The translations under genes and the position numbers were made by a program. A model generated the notes under the pieces. That model made no database searches and was not told the origin of the DNA. It saw nothing but the letters and a program-made list of their open reading frames with translations. This document shows, one piece after another, positions 49,141 to 61,300 of a stretch of 64,000 nucleotides of DNA. Source of the DNA: Amphirosellinia nigrospora (taxonomy: Eukaryota > Ascomycota > Sordariomycetes > Xylariales > Xylariaceae); the NCBI GenBank assembly GCA_004123355.1, contig SCHM01000001.1:12968193-13032192 (forward strand), given 5' to 3'. Position 1 is the stretch's first letter; every line of letters begins with the position of its first letter.

Positions 49141-50499
49141 CAATATGAGGACCACTCTGATATCGGTCTTCAGCTTTCGACACACACCACATACTGTTTC
49201 GACTCTGAAAGCTTCCGCTATCTAGCAGCCTTCAAGCAAGGCGTGTTCATGGAAAACGAAGAAGACTTTCGGCGCAGTTGGCAGCATTCGCGGAAAGAAA
49301 CGTTGAGATTAATCGAATACTTTGAAACGAGGACGCCACACACAGTTCAACGCGCAATCAGTCTCAACAGCGCTCGACAGTTAATCACAGATCTGACCAA
49401 ACCCATGACAGAGATAGCGACCGTGATCCGAAAGAATGTTGCCATGTCGGAAGACAAGATCAAACAACTTAAGGACACGCGCATCACTGGCGACAACCTC
49501 CGCAAGCGCGTCAATCTCCAGCGAATCAACCTACGATCCAAGCAGCTCGACATGCCACGTACAGTATGCAAGGACGCGAGCTGCATCGAAGTCAAAGACG
49601 ATGGAAGCGGGCAAGGTCGTCACTGTTTACAAGTCGCATTGCCATCCAATTCGCCATCTCAAAGATGTGAAAGCCGATCAGGTAGCTCGTCCGGAACTCA
49701 TCCGTTGTGCCGCTTTCAATGGGAGCGACCATTGCCAACGATGTGGTCATCAATGGCAGGTACACCTGCCCGTTCTTTACGAGCTTGAGGAATACATGGC
49801 AACAGTCACGGATACAGAAGTGGAGAGGCAGTTGCGGAGAACGCCAACACCGTGGTCCTTCGGCAGACGGCGATCAAAAACCTCGACAAACTTATCGCCG
49901 AGTATAAGGATGAGCATGGGAAAATACAGCATTCTGCGGCGAGCTTTGGTGTCTTCCTCAAGAAACACTCTATCACTCCATACAATGATGCGACGCTGGA
50001 ATATCTAGATATGCTGATCCGCGACGAAGAGGCCAAAGTGCAGGTCGGCGGGGACCGCTTGCACCTGGAGACCTTGATCGACGACCGCGCGCGCCACGAG
50101 GAGCTCGTCAAGGCTCTCACGGGGAACATGAACAGCAATCTCGGTTCTCAGTACCATCGTGTGCTGGACCAGGCGGGTGTGGCGCGAAAGGTCAAGGAGC
50201 TGTACCAGTTGAAGCACTTTGGGAAGAACCTCGAGGCCGTGAAGAACACGATCGCATCAGCGCACCAGTCAACCTACCGTGAGCGCCCGTACCACATCAG
50301 CAAGGGTGGCCGTCATTACCCACGGCATGCCACCATGCCGGCTCCCCGTTCACATGCACACCGCTTTCCCGCCGTGGAGCTCGTCACCCCTATGGAGCAG
50401 ATGAGGTTGACACCTGCCAGCCGTAATCACGCGCCTCAACTTGGCACTCTGCCGCCATCGTTATGGGATACTGTCTCGACTTTTTGGCCTCGAAGATGA
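49141..50499 (+). pseudogene. DUF8206-like carboxy-terminal fragment of a fungal GTPase-type protein
   Basis: The readable part begins around YCFDSESFRYLAAFKQGVF (49192), which looks internal to a protein, and runs through FRRSWQHSRKETLRLIEYF, CKDASCIEVKDDGSG, CAAFNGSDHCQRCGHQWQVH and a long helical tail to the stop at 50499. The Cys/His-rich middle and helical carboxy end resemble the part that follows the G domain in fungal DUF8206/AIG1-like GTPase proteins (from memory). No GxxxxGKS P-loop or start is found upstream. The frame slips near 49605 and near 49840. The fragment is therefore 5'-truncated and broken, or cut by assembly problems. It lies just ahead of an NLR-like gene, a common neighbourhood for such genes. 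Confidence 0.55.
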
Positions 50500-51400
50500 T
50501 AAGAGTTTCACGAATCCCTCCCTGTCTTGGGTGAAGAGTCCAAAGATGAAAACTGACAACAGTCAAGGTTCATCTCCTCACCGCGAAACTGAGCCAGCTA
50601 TCGTAGTTAAGAGTTATTAAAGCCGGTTCAAATAAAGAAGTCTTCAATGTTGTTTACCCCAGATACTGTATTTGTCCTGTACCTTGGCTCCATTATCTTT
50701 ACTTCGAGCTATCCTGAAAATACATCTTCAACTGCATACTTCGTACTTACCTTCACTCCATCTGATAACTTCCGTACTGTCAGATATAAAGGACATGATG
50801 TCAGACAGAATATTACTTAGTGGGTGTCTTCAATGACAGACCAATGTTATGGATATAGGGGCCACATACATTTCTACCGAGAGACGCGGTCACCGCCCCT
50901 CAGACCAAGATCGACAGACACAAGGAACACTGTCAATTCAACCGCTATCGCTTGATTCTGACAGCTACGAAGTACTTCGGGATACATTTGATCGACCCCG
51001 CTTCTTGGACCCTGGCGCCGTACACATCAGCATGTAGATACTCCATGTTGGTAGGCTAATGCAGACTAGGTTATACACATGTGAATATACCAGGAAGATA
51101 AGTACCATTGACCTGCAAGTGTGTTGCACATGGTCATGCGCTATCTCCGTGCTCCAATGCAGCCTTTGGCATAGGCAATATATCTTCCGCTTCCTAGCCA
51201 TGAAACATGCACTACCATGATTCCTGGCTCTCTATGCTCTCAGCACCCTAGTTTGCCTTGTTATCAATTCATAACCTCGATAACCCCTGGATATCGTCGT
51301 AACTCGTTTGGCAGTAACATTATGGCATCCAGCCAATCTACTGTACCGTATGTGCCATTACTGTCTAGTGACTATCCCAGATTTTGACCATGTAATACAG
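50500..51400. other. Intergenic 0.9 kb; may hold the missing start of the next gene
   Basis: No convincing coding frame. The amino end of the NB-ARC/TPR gene should begin in or near this stretch, but I could not identify its first exon. Confidence 0.4.
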
Positions 51401-54400
51401 ACTACATTGCGAAGGCCTAGTAGCCCAATGGCAGACTGCCCAAGAGCGATGCCGCAAAAGTCTCCAAGGGAACGAGACGCTTCTGGCCCTAAGGTTCCAA
51501 ACACCCGAGCAACTCGAAGCAGACCTCAGGAGGCTCCAGGCTGAACAATCGAACACCATCATGCAAAAGCTTATTGCGCAGTTGTATCCTTGTCTTTCCA
51601 CCATGCAGTCATTCTTCCTCGTCCTCATGGCCACTTCACCCCCTGTCACCATCGAAGCAGCACTATTCTGGGAATCCTGCACTTGATCCTTGTGGTTTGT
51701 CCCGTACATACCCACTTAGTATTCATGTCTTATGCCTGACAATGATAGGGGGCTACGCGATCGGCAGAATCCCTTCACAAACTGGTCACAATGCTCAACA
51801 AGATCAAAAAGGAACTTGCCTATTTCCAGAAATGCGCTGAGCTGGTCCCCTGAATGAAGACCTACAGGGGTCTATCGTTGACTCTCTGGTGAGTCTGTTG
51901 GAGTTTTGGATCAAAGCACAGCGGCGTTTTGGGAGAACATCCTCAGGTCTGTCTGTCGCAGTTTAGTTGCAGCGTACCATCGATTGCGGAAGGCTGACGA
52001 AAACATAACCCAGGGCGGTTGGTGGACGACAGCTGGGCGAATCTCGATCAGGATTTTATCGAAACTATGAATAAGCTGAATGAGTCTGTTGAAGACGTTC
52101 ATAGGCACGCTATGCTGGAAGCCGCCAGAGGCGGCGTATCAGTTGCTCAACTTACTGAGACAAGCCATGCATTAGGCGGCCTTGGAATCGGAGAGAATGA
52201 TGAGTCGCTATTCCCATGCTATTCATTGCCAGGGAAGATTCAATACTACTTCGGGAGAAAACACGAGGCAGAAAAGATTGCTGCGCATCTAGAAAGACCT
52301 GTCCGGGCTGAAGATCTGTTTACCTTCGTCCTCTATGGGCTGGGTGGCAGTGGGAAAACTACCACAGCACAAGAGTATGCTCAACATTGCAGAAGGAACA
52401 ACGTATATGACGCGATCTTCTGGATCCGAAGTCAGACGCCAGCCGACGTGCAGGACTCTTTCATCCAGGTGGCTCGCTTGCTACGCCTCACCGACGGGGA
52501 GGAGGGCGGCGATGCCGACACAGTCATTGTCAAGATTGGCACCTGGCTCTCCCAGACTAGTGAGTATACGACAATATCCGCATTGTTACCACAATTAACG
52601 TGAAACAGAGAAAAATGGCTTCTTATCTACGACAACGTCGAGGACTACGAATCCATTCAAAGACCATCCCCGTGGGAAATGGCCGTGTACTCGTGACGAC
52701 CCGATACAAGTGGCTTGCATTCAGATTCAAAGGCAGCAAGACTCATGAGCTCCAGTCATTCGACGCCGAGGATAGTCTGAATCTATTTGAGGGGCTTTGC
52801 AATATGTATGATGCAGACAGAGACCGTTCTGCCGAACGCGCGGAAAGTCGCCTTCTCCTCCAAGAACTCGGGGGCTTGGCACTGGCCATCGATCTGATGG
52901 CTGCACACGTATCGTATATGAGCATGCCAATCGCGCGAGCCCGAAGGCAAATTGACCTCACCCTGCAGGGCATCATCTTCAACGAAGGCGATTCGCTCGC
53001 CGACAGAGGATTAGCGGCAATATGGGATGTCAATTTTCAGGAAATCAAAGGTAAGCCCGCCGCACGGGTCCTCGGGTTCCTCGCTTTGTTGGCACCCGAT
53101 GCCATCCCTTCGACCTATTTGCGGCAGATGAGGAGTGGGACGAGGAGATTCAAGACATCGTAGGCTATACATGGAAAGAGTAAGTTTCTAACTGCAATGC
53201 ATTTTGGGGAGTATAGATATGCGCTAACTTCAGTAAGGATTAACGATGCCATCAGGGTGCTGATGAACAGGGCCTTGATCAAAGTGGCCAACGACGTGAT
53301 CTCAATACACCGTCTCGTCCAGAGATCGTTTCTCGAGACCAAGCTGCAGGAAGGGCAGATGGCGGAGAGACAGCAGCAATTCGACATCGTCTGCAAGGCC
53401 CTCAACTTTCGATTTCCCAAGTCCGACACGAGCTATTCCCACTGGGGTCGTTGGGAGGTGTGCGCAAAATACTTTCCCCACGTTCTCTCCGTTGCGCACA
53501 CGTACGAGAAGCAGGCTAGGACAGCTGAAGACAAGCTAACCATGTCGGATGAGCTATCCAGAGTGATCAGAAACTGTGCGTGGTATCAGTATGAATGTGG
53601 CAACCACAGAGAGTGCTTGGAAATGGTTGAGATTGGTCTGGGTGGATGCGAAGGCCAGGAAGGGCTTGAGTACTCACATTTCTGCAGCCATGGCGCCTGC
53701 GCTTACTACGAACTCCACGAGGTTGAGAAGGGCAAACGGTTGATTGAGCAGTCTTACAATATTCGCATGAAGCTGCTGGACCCCAATCATGGTCAACTAG
53801 CAAATGCCTACAGCAATAAGGGTTGCTAGAGGCGTCAGAATGCAGGTGGAGAGATGCTTTGGAATCTTTCCACAAGAGCCTTGAGATTCGGGAGCGGAAC
53901 GGCAACACCTACACAGCCACTAGCCACTTATTGAAGGGCATGGCCTTCATCAGCTTGAATCGACTGGAAGAAGGCGAGAAAGAGCTATTCATAACCGAGC
54001 GCATGTGCAAGGAGATGGGGTCTAAAATGGATATACTGAGCTCTGTGTGGGTACCCTCCTCATGACATTACGCCCAAAAGCTACTTCTAATGCAAAGACA
54101 GTCTCATGTTTTGGCAAGGCAACCTTGCCATTGAGCACGGTGATTTCGCAAGGCGGTTCAACTTTTCGAGAGGGGCCACGCCGTAGTGCAGCGGTTAGCG
54201 CCTACGTACATTGTCGCTGCGGCCTTTGAGTACAAGCTGGGTTATACCAAGGTCCAACTAGGGAAGCCGGATGACTCCATGTAAGTTTTTTCGTGTCCCT
54301 TGCCCGACGACAAAACTCTGACAAGTAATATAAGCGAACACTTTGACCGGTCAATCCAGGTTGCGAAGCACCGAGAAATTGTAGGGGAACAAGCTCGCTG

Positions 54401-54614
54401 CTTCAGGATGAAAGCGGTAGCACTTAGAATGAAGACGGCATCCTTAAATGATGTAAAACAACTTGAAGCTACCCAGGCCCAAGCTGCTGAGGCTGAAGGA
54501 ATTGGTCGCGGCATGCTCCAGAAGTATTTCGAGAAAGCAAACTGTCAATGGAAGGGTTATCAGAAGATAAGATGTACGAGAGGTTTATCTGCGCTCAACG
54601 GCGTTGAGATGTAG
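51401..54614 (+). CDS. NLR-like protein: DUF7708, NB-ARC, TPR
   Basis: The amino part carries a helical stretch (AQWQTAQERCRKSLQGNETL) and STMQSFFLVLMATSPPVTIE, which matches the fungal STAND amino-terminal DUF7708. The NB-ARC domain follows: FGRKHEAEKIAAHL, P-loop LYGLGGSGKTTTAQEYA, kinase-2 WLLIYDNVED, RNBS-B-like GRVLVTTRY and the GLPL-like GGLALAIDL. The carboxy half has tetratricopeptide helices (CAYYELHEVEKGKRLIEQSYNIR, then WRDALESFHKSLEIRERNG and a similar unit near 54350). An intron of about 50 bp sits near 52560-52609. Such proteins are nucleotide-switch receptors or regulators; fungal ones are linked to non-self recognition, mostly by inference. One-base slips seem needed in several places (for example near 51690, 52610, 53820, 54155). 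The start is not found. Confidence 0.78.
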
Positions 54615-54693
54615 GGTTCCATGTATTCAACGTCTTTCCTATATTTAGGTGGTCCTAGATGTAATTAGGTAGCAGAAAGAATCCAGCATCGTA

Positions 54694-55703
54694 TTAACTA
54701 TAGATGTTGCAAAGAGGATCTGCACTCTTTACTTTGTCCCAAACTTGATCGACTCTCTGGCAAGCTAGTTCAGATATAGGGCCGGATTCCAGCCACCGAA
54801 GAGTTTGTCGTAGCTGATCCGTTCCATTTGCGCCGAATATCAAGGCGTCTCCCAGGTCGCCCCTTAGCGAAGAGTGGTACCGTATCCATCGATACGCCAG
54901 CTCGGCGGATGGCATTGTGCCTCAGTCGCTATCGCAGCCCATTGCGCGAGCGCATCGAGATTAGTCTCGTTCACATACTGCTTCCAATACGCCGAACCCT
55001 CGACGAAACGGCCCGATCCTCTCACAACCTGGTCCTTCGTCTTGGCCAGAAGTCCACCCGCAATCGGGCTGTACGCATGGAAAGCTATGCCCAGCCGCCT
55101 CAATGTCGGCAGTAAACCGTCCTCGGCATCCCTGACAAGGGGGTTGAAATTCCCCTGATACACCGTGGGCAAGACGTAACCTTGCGATCGGCAATACTCG
55201 TACGCCTCTGCACGTCGCGCGCCAAAAAGTTTGAGAGGCCAAATCCAGAGAACAGCCCTTCTGATGGAGGTCATTCATGTTGTCCAGGGCCTGTTCTAAT
55301 GGCGTTGAAGGATCCGGAGTATGGAAGTAGAAGACTTCGACCTGCAGCTGCATCTCAGTCACACGGAGAGGCTAGCCGAGAAGTTCTGGTAAAGTCCAAC
55401 AACGTACCGCATCAGTCCGCAGTTCTCGAAGGCTCGTCGCAAGGGACTCGGCATCTCCGCCTTTCGTAAGGATCCAGGCTGTAGCCCTCCGGGGACTTTG
55501 GTGTGAAGCTGGAACCATCTCGCTGCACCTGCGTTCCCTAGGATGCTTTCACTGCTGCCGTAACCTCTGCTCGTGTCGATGGTATCGACGCCGAATTCGC
55601 GAAGAATGTCAAAGGCTTCTTGCGCGGCGTGCACGTCGTCAAACCCTCGATTTGGGCTCACTCGCGCACCGCCAAAGATGATTTGGACCTTTGATGATGA
55701 CAT
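54694..55703 (-). CDS. Aldo/keto reductase (AKR7-like)
   Basis: ATG at 55703: MSSSKVQIIFGGARVSPNRG, the start typical of aflatoxin-aldehyde reductase-like (AKR7) proteins. Catalytic residues are in place: Asp and Tyr in DTIDTSRGYGSSE, Lys in HTKVPGG, His in YFHTPDPSTP. The intron near 55340-55410 joins the first exon to LQVEVFYFHTPDP. The rest includes FSGFGLSNF, YVLPTVYQGNFNPL, AYSPIAGGLLAKT and LIFGANGTDQLRQTL. It reduces aldehydes or ketones with NADPH in the cytosol. Frame slips near 55255, 55215 and 54905. Its 3' end faces the NLR-like gene 80 bp away. Confidence 0.85.
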
Positions 55704-57446
55704 GGCATGTGACGTTGGAGGCGGTTGTCGATACTCACTTCGGTTCCCGGGTGTCTGCAGTCTAACTAAGAACTGACCAGACTTGATAATGAACCCAGCC
55801 TGTAGCTTAGGTACATGTTGCGATGGAGTGGTGACTGTGGTGTGACTACACCACCCAGGATGTATGGGTTAGCCATATATTAGACGGCTTGGGTCGTACG
55901 ACCCGCCAATGCCCATATCTGACGTGATCCGAAATTTCTTGTCACGTTACAAAAGACATTGTACACAATTCAAAGACCGTTTCGAAACCGTCTTGGGTGG
56001 CTAAAAGCTTAACAACGGTTTGAAAGAAGGATGGGGTAGTACGAATACCAATGTGGATTTTAAGGCTGCAAAGTGCGGAGTACATGCAGAAGCTAGCCAT
56101 GTACCGAAAAACACTTATCTCCTAAGAGGTCGATTGGTTCCAACGATCACAGCGGTCTTCTGACCTCATTCTAGAGTACGAAGGTTTGCTCACAAATCAC
56201 AGCAGGATCATACCATGTCAAATTTTAATTGGCCGGCACCAATGTTGCGGATGATGCCGCTAGTAGGATAGGGAAAGTTGGAGAAAGTTGGGGATAGTCA
56301 TAGTGCAATGTTGATTGGCCAAACAACTGACAAGAGCCTCAATTTCTGGATACATCTGATATCCGTACCCGTGACCTAGTGTACACTCCAGTCGGGCGAA
56401 TGCACCCTTGTTACAAGTGGACAAATGAAACCAGGGTATATATTATCCATTGACAGTAGACTCTGTATGCACGGCTTGGTCTCGTCTCGGTCCCGAATAA
56501 TCTGGGGTAATCATCAGCCGGCATCTTCCCCGGTGATCCCTACATTGTGCAGGCGACAGTCTGCCTGCTTGCAGAAGCACCCGAACTTGCCCCCGATCCA
56601 ACAAGGGTTCTCCTCCCACCAAATGTACGCTGGCGGCCCTAATCGGCAATGACATGGGCATGGCAGGGAGCTATTCCCACATGGAAAGCCATTGAGCCTC
56701 AATTTTCGGGGTCTCCAGCGTGCCCACCCCTCCCACCACAACTACATCAGTTCTCCAAATAAACAAGTGTACCCAATGCAGGATATTACACTACACTCGC
56801 GCCTGCGCTAAATGGCTCCATCCCTTTGAGTGACGAATCGGCGTCATGGCATCTATGAGACCTAACTCTATCCCAGGTACGAGATTAGAAAGTCTTTTGA
56901 GTTGAAAGGTGTTAGCAAATGCGTTTCTGTGTAAACAACAAGAACCGCTTATTTGCTTGATTATTGATGGAAAGCTTAGCGATAGTACGAAATGGTTGAA
57001 GTTGGATGGTCGGTGATGGTCGCAAGTGTGTGGGTGAAATAGGTATCGGTATCGGAGTGTATATGCTGGTTTAGCTACGCTCTTTTGTTTCTAGCCTAAC
57101 GTCCACAGACTTCTAAATGGATCCCTTTACCTAGATATATAAACCTTAGATATTACTATCTCACACGCCACCGAGGTGGTCACTTAAAGGGATTGTTATT
57201 GTTGCTGTATTCTTCAACGCCGACGAGTTCGTTGGGGCTCTAGCCCCCCCCCCATCCGAACCTCCCGAGGGGTATAGGGGGAGGTAAGATCTCATATGTA
57301 CATGTATGAGGTAATGATATCAATCCTTACTTTGAGCTCGTCATTCCATCGCTCGTGGTCCCTACGTATAGATCCTCCAGGTTTTAAATCGAGTTTGATT
57401 CGAATGTAATTACTGTACGTTTAGCGTGGGGTAATTACTGCATCCT
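55704..57446. other. Intergenic 1.7 kb, no gene seen
   Basis: Upstream of the aldo/keto reductase and downstream of the membrane protein. Open frames near 56425-56741 are short and lack motifs. A run of nine C is at about 57246-57254. Confidence 0.45.
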
Positions 57447-58341
57447 TCAATCTCTATGCACCGTTCTCCGTTGAGGACCCGAGGACTGTTTATAACTCGC
57501 TGCAATCTGCACCGCCGACAGCACAAGCCCAATAACCGCCAGTACAAGCGTCGCCAACCCGAAGACAATAGCCGCCCAAACGGTCGCGAAGCGATTGAGG
57601 TTCCGGCGATCGTAGTACAACTTCCGCCAGCTGGTCGGCTCGAGCATCTTGGTGAACTCCTGTAGGGCGACGAGGCGCTGGCCGAAGAAGGGAAGTCTTG
57701 CGCGGCGTAGACGGTGCGGGCGTCGGGGGCCTGGATCTCGTCGTAGATGGGCTCCGTCTCCCAGTCGTGGCAGCAGAGCGGGTACAGCAGGGGGTCTTCT
57801 TCTTCTTGGTCGCCGCCGCCGCCGCCGCCGCCGTCCGCGTTCCTGGGAATGCCACCCTCCGCCTTACAGAGCCGCCGGGATCGCCGGTCCTGCCCGAAGA
57901 GCAGCCGGTAGGTCAGGAGGACCTCGCGGTAGAAGTCGCCCGCGGGTGACCGCTTGGCGGCCTTCTTCCCGCCGATCTCCTCGATGTAGTTGTGGAACAG
58001 GCTTTCCGAGAATAAGCCCGGAGCATGATAATACGACTGTGTTGCAGGATCAAGGTGGGGGAAACCACTCACCGATCTAGAAAGATCCCTTTGCTCCCGC
58101 GCTGCGATAGGAGGGCGCATATCGATGGATATCGGAAGACCAAGAGTGTCTTGTCTTTCCGGTTCAGCTCTAGGTGCATGCAAACCGAGTCCACCCATTG
58201 CAGTCTGATTCCGCCCAGCTTCGAGAGGGTGTAGTATTGCAGATTCGAGACGGCCAAGGCATCGACCTCGCTGAAAGGAGCCTGCGACTCGTGGTAGAGT
58301 ATTGGCCCCCTAGATGTCCCGAAGTTCTGTAGAATGTTCAC
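57447..58341 (-). CDS. Hypothetical protein with one carboxy-terminal membrane helix
   Basis: ATG at 58341 (MNILQNFGTSRGPILYHESQ). The middle contains YHAPGLFSESLFHNYIEEIG, YREVLLTYRLLFGQDRRSRR, a glycine run coded by a GGC microsatellite, and HDWETEPIYDEI. The end holds WRKLYYDRRNLNRFATVWAA followed by a hydrophobic helix (LATLVLAVIGLVLSAVQ) and a short tail. This layout matches a common uncharacterised family of Pezizomycotina accessory genes; function unknown. The frame shifts by one base near 58075 and again near 57660. It is the last gene before the AT-rich block, whose edge lies only about 50 bp beyond its start. Confidence 0.65.
57812..57832. repeat. GCC trinucleotide microsatellite (7 units)
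   Basis: Seven GCC units in frame, coding for a run of seven glycines in the minus-strand membrane protein; adjacent GAA/TCT-rich codons give an acidic run. Confidence 0.8.
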
Positions 58342-58364
58342 GTGTCACGGATAAGTGGGTCTAT

Positions 58365-58391
58365 GGTGAGCCCCAGGGACTGGGGCTCGCC
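58365..58391. repeat. GC-rich hairpin at the edge of the AT-rich block
   Basis: GAGCCCCA at 58368-58375 and TGGGGCTC at 58381-58388 are exact complements around a 5-base loop, with two further pairs outside one mismatch. It marks the last GC-rich sequence before the AT-rich block. Confidence 0.65.
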
Positions 58392-61300
58392 CTAACTATA
58401 GTCCGAGTGATCGTTATTATATATAGGATTTTGATATATTTATCCTAAATATATAGAACTTCTACTAGAAATTATTTAAATATATTTTATTTAAGCTTTT
58501 TTAAAAAGTGTATTAGTTTATTTTTATGTTAAATCGTATTTATAAATATATAATAGTTATAAGCCCGGTTCGTTAAAGCTAGTATTTTATTTTTTAAAGC
58601 AAAAGCTACTAAAGTAAACTTTATAATTTTATTTTATTTTTAAAACTTTATTAAATTGTAGTGCGATTATTTTAAATATTATTTAACTAATCGAAAATAT
58701 TAACTAAAAAACTATTATTAAAAACGTGCTTTTTAAGTGCTTGCAAATTATTTTGTATAGATTATTAAGCTATAATTTTACGCTAGGATTTATAAAATAT
58801 AAAAACTAATTAATTTAAATAAACCGGATTTAATTTATTAGCTAGGATATACGCCTAAAGCTTTTATAAAAAAGGCTATAATAATTAAACTTAACGAACA
58901 ATAAAAAAAAAAACATTAAATAGCTTATAAAGCTTAGCTAAATATACTTTTATAACTAGAATATTTATTAAGTTAAAATTACTAGCTTTTATAAATAATA
59001 TAAAATTATTTACGAATATTAAAATTAGCTTAAGAACTTTTTTATAGTTTTAACTATATAATTTAGCTAAACTAATAAATATAACGTTTTATTTATATAA
59101 ATATAAAAAACTATATTATTAAATATATTTAATTTAATAATTATTTAACTAATTATATATAGAATAATTAACTTATAAGCTTTTATAAAAGCTATTAAAA
59201 ACTTCTTAGTATTTATAAAACTAAAGGCCTTTTAATTTAGGGGCAAAAATGCTTAAGTTTTTAAGAACTATAATTTAGGTTAGTAAATAAATTATAGTTG
59301 CCGGTTATATTAGTTCGCTCTTTTTTAATAAGTTATATATAGTAAAACTTGCTATTTTATTTTAATTTATTAACTGTAGTATTTTGTTTTTTTACGTAAT
59401 TACGTAACTATATTATAAAAATATTCGGCCGTTTAGTTAATAGTAGCAATAGATTTGCTTATAAATATAAGCGTTAGTATACGGTATTTTTTATATATTT
59501 GTTTTATTAATAGCAATAATATACGCTAAATATATTATTATTTTATAATTAGATTACGATTTCGAGCTATAAAGCAAAATTAAAAGTTAAATATTACGGC
59601 GAATAATTAATTTTTATTTTAAATAAAAAAAACTTATTGTAATATTAAAATTTTTAAAACGATTTTTAACCCGGGTAAAATTAAAAAGTTTTCCAGTAAG
59701 TATAAGTTGCTATTTTAAATCCTAAATATAACCACAAGCTATCCTTAATCTTAAATATAACTACAAGCTATCCTTAATCCCAAATATAATTATAAGCTAT
59801 TTTTAATCCTAAATAAACCATAAATGTTATAATTGCAGTATTATTTACGTATGGAGTTAATATATCGGTATTAATTGCGTACGATAGCTAATTATTAATT
59901 ATAGCATTAGTTGTTTGTATAATAGAGTTAGGCTAGTATATCCGCTTAATTTAGTTATATAATATATATAGTAGAATTTTTTCGTATAAAGAATTTTTTA
60001 TACGAAAGCCTAGCTTTTATACAAATAATTAGAAAAAATAGATTAATATATAAATATTTATTTTATTTTTATTACGTATAATATTATATTTTTTAGCTAT
60101 TTAATACTAATTAGTATTTGCTAAAAATAAATTAATAAAAGTAAAAATAGAATTTAAATTTAATTATATAAGCCGCGTTTTTTATATTATTTAGTTTTTT
60201 TAGTATTATATTAATAAGAAAAAAAATTAATTATTTTAACGTATTTTAATACTATTTTATATAAAAGTTTAATTAATAGTGCGTAATTATGCTATTTTTT
60301 AATTATTATATATAAACTACGTAAAAATTATAATATAATTTAATAATTTTTTATTTATAATATTTTCGAATATAATAAAAATAATAATTAATTATACGAT
60401 AGTTAATATAGTTAAACGTATAAAAATACTATATTTTTAAAAAAATAGTTAAAGTAATTTTTTATTTTTTTAGTTAATATTTTGTACGATAGTATAGCTA
60501 AAAAAATTGCTTAAAAAACTAGTATGTTTTTAAGTTTTATACGAAAAACTATCGATTTTTATATATAAAAATAATTTATAAAACTTTAAAATAATTATTA
60601 TAAAATAAATTAACGTATAAATAGCGTATTTATATATAAAATATAATTATATTTTATATAATTTAAAAAACTTTTAAAAAATATTAATAAAAAATTTTAA
60701 AGTAATAAAACTTAAAATATTTAATAAAATTAATATTTAAATTATTAAAAAGATTTATAACGTTTTTTATACAAAAAGCGTTTTAAATTAAAAACTTATA
60801 AAGCAGTTAAAAAAAACTATATTATATAAATTATAAAAAATAAATATACTTTAATATATAGATTTTAAATTTTTATTAATTGTTTTAAATAATATTTTAT
60901 TTTTTATGCTAAATTAATAATTTTAAAGTTAGTAAAGTTTTTTATATAATAAAATAATTTTACGATTTTTTTTTTTAAATAAAAAATAAATAAAAAAAAA
61001 ACAAAAAATAAAAAAAAAATAGCCGTAAAATAACTTATATATATAACTAAAACTAGCTTTTTAACTTTAAATAATAAAATATATACAAAAATAAAATATT
61101 AAAAATAAAGTTCTAAAAATTTTTATAACTATTAAACGTTATTTATTATTATTTTAGTTAATAATTTATTTTTATATAAGCAAAAAATATATTATATTTT
61201 TAACGTATAATAAAATATTTAGTTTTTTAAAATCTTTTTAAACTTTAAAATAATTTATTTATTATATAATATTAAATATAAAAGTATTTTTATTAAAAAT

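Noticed and set aside
54170-54235. tRNA-like stretch (GTAGTGCAGCGGTTAGCGCC)
   Set aside because: Resembles a tRNA D-arm, but no anticodon arm or T-loop consensus follows, and the stretch codes for TPR-region residues (GHAVVQRLAPTYIV) of the NLR-like gene.
57649-58080. Long plus-strand open frame rich in Arg
   Set aside because: Lies opposite the membrane-protein gene in GC-rich codons; composition-driven shadow without motifs.
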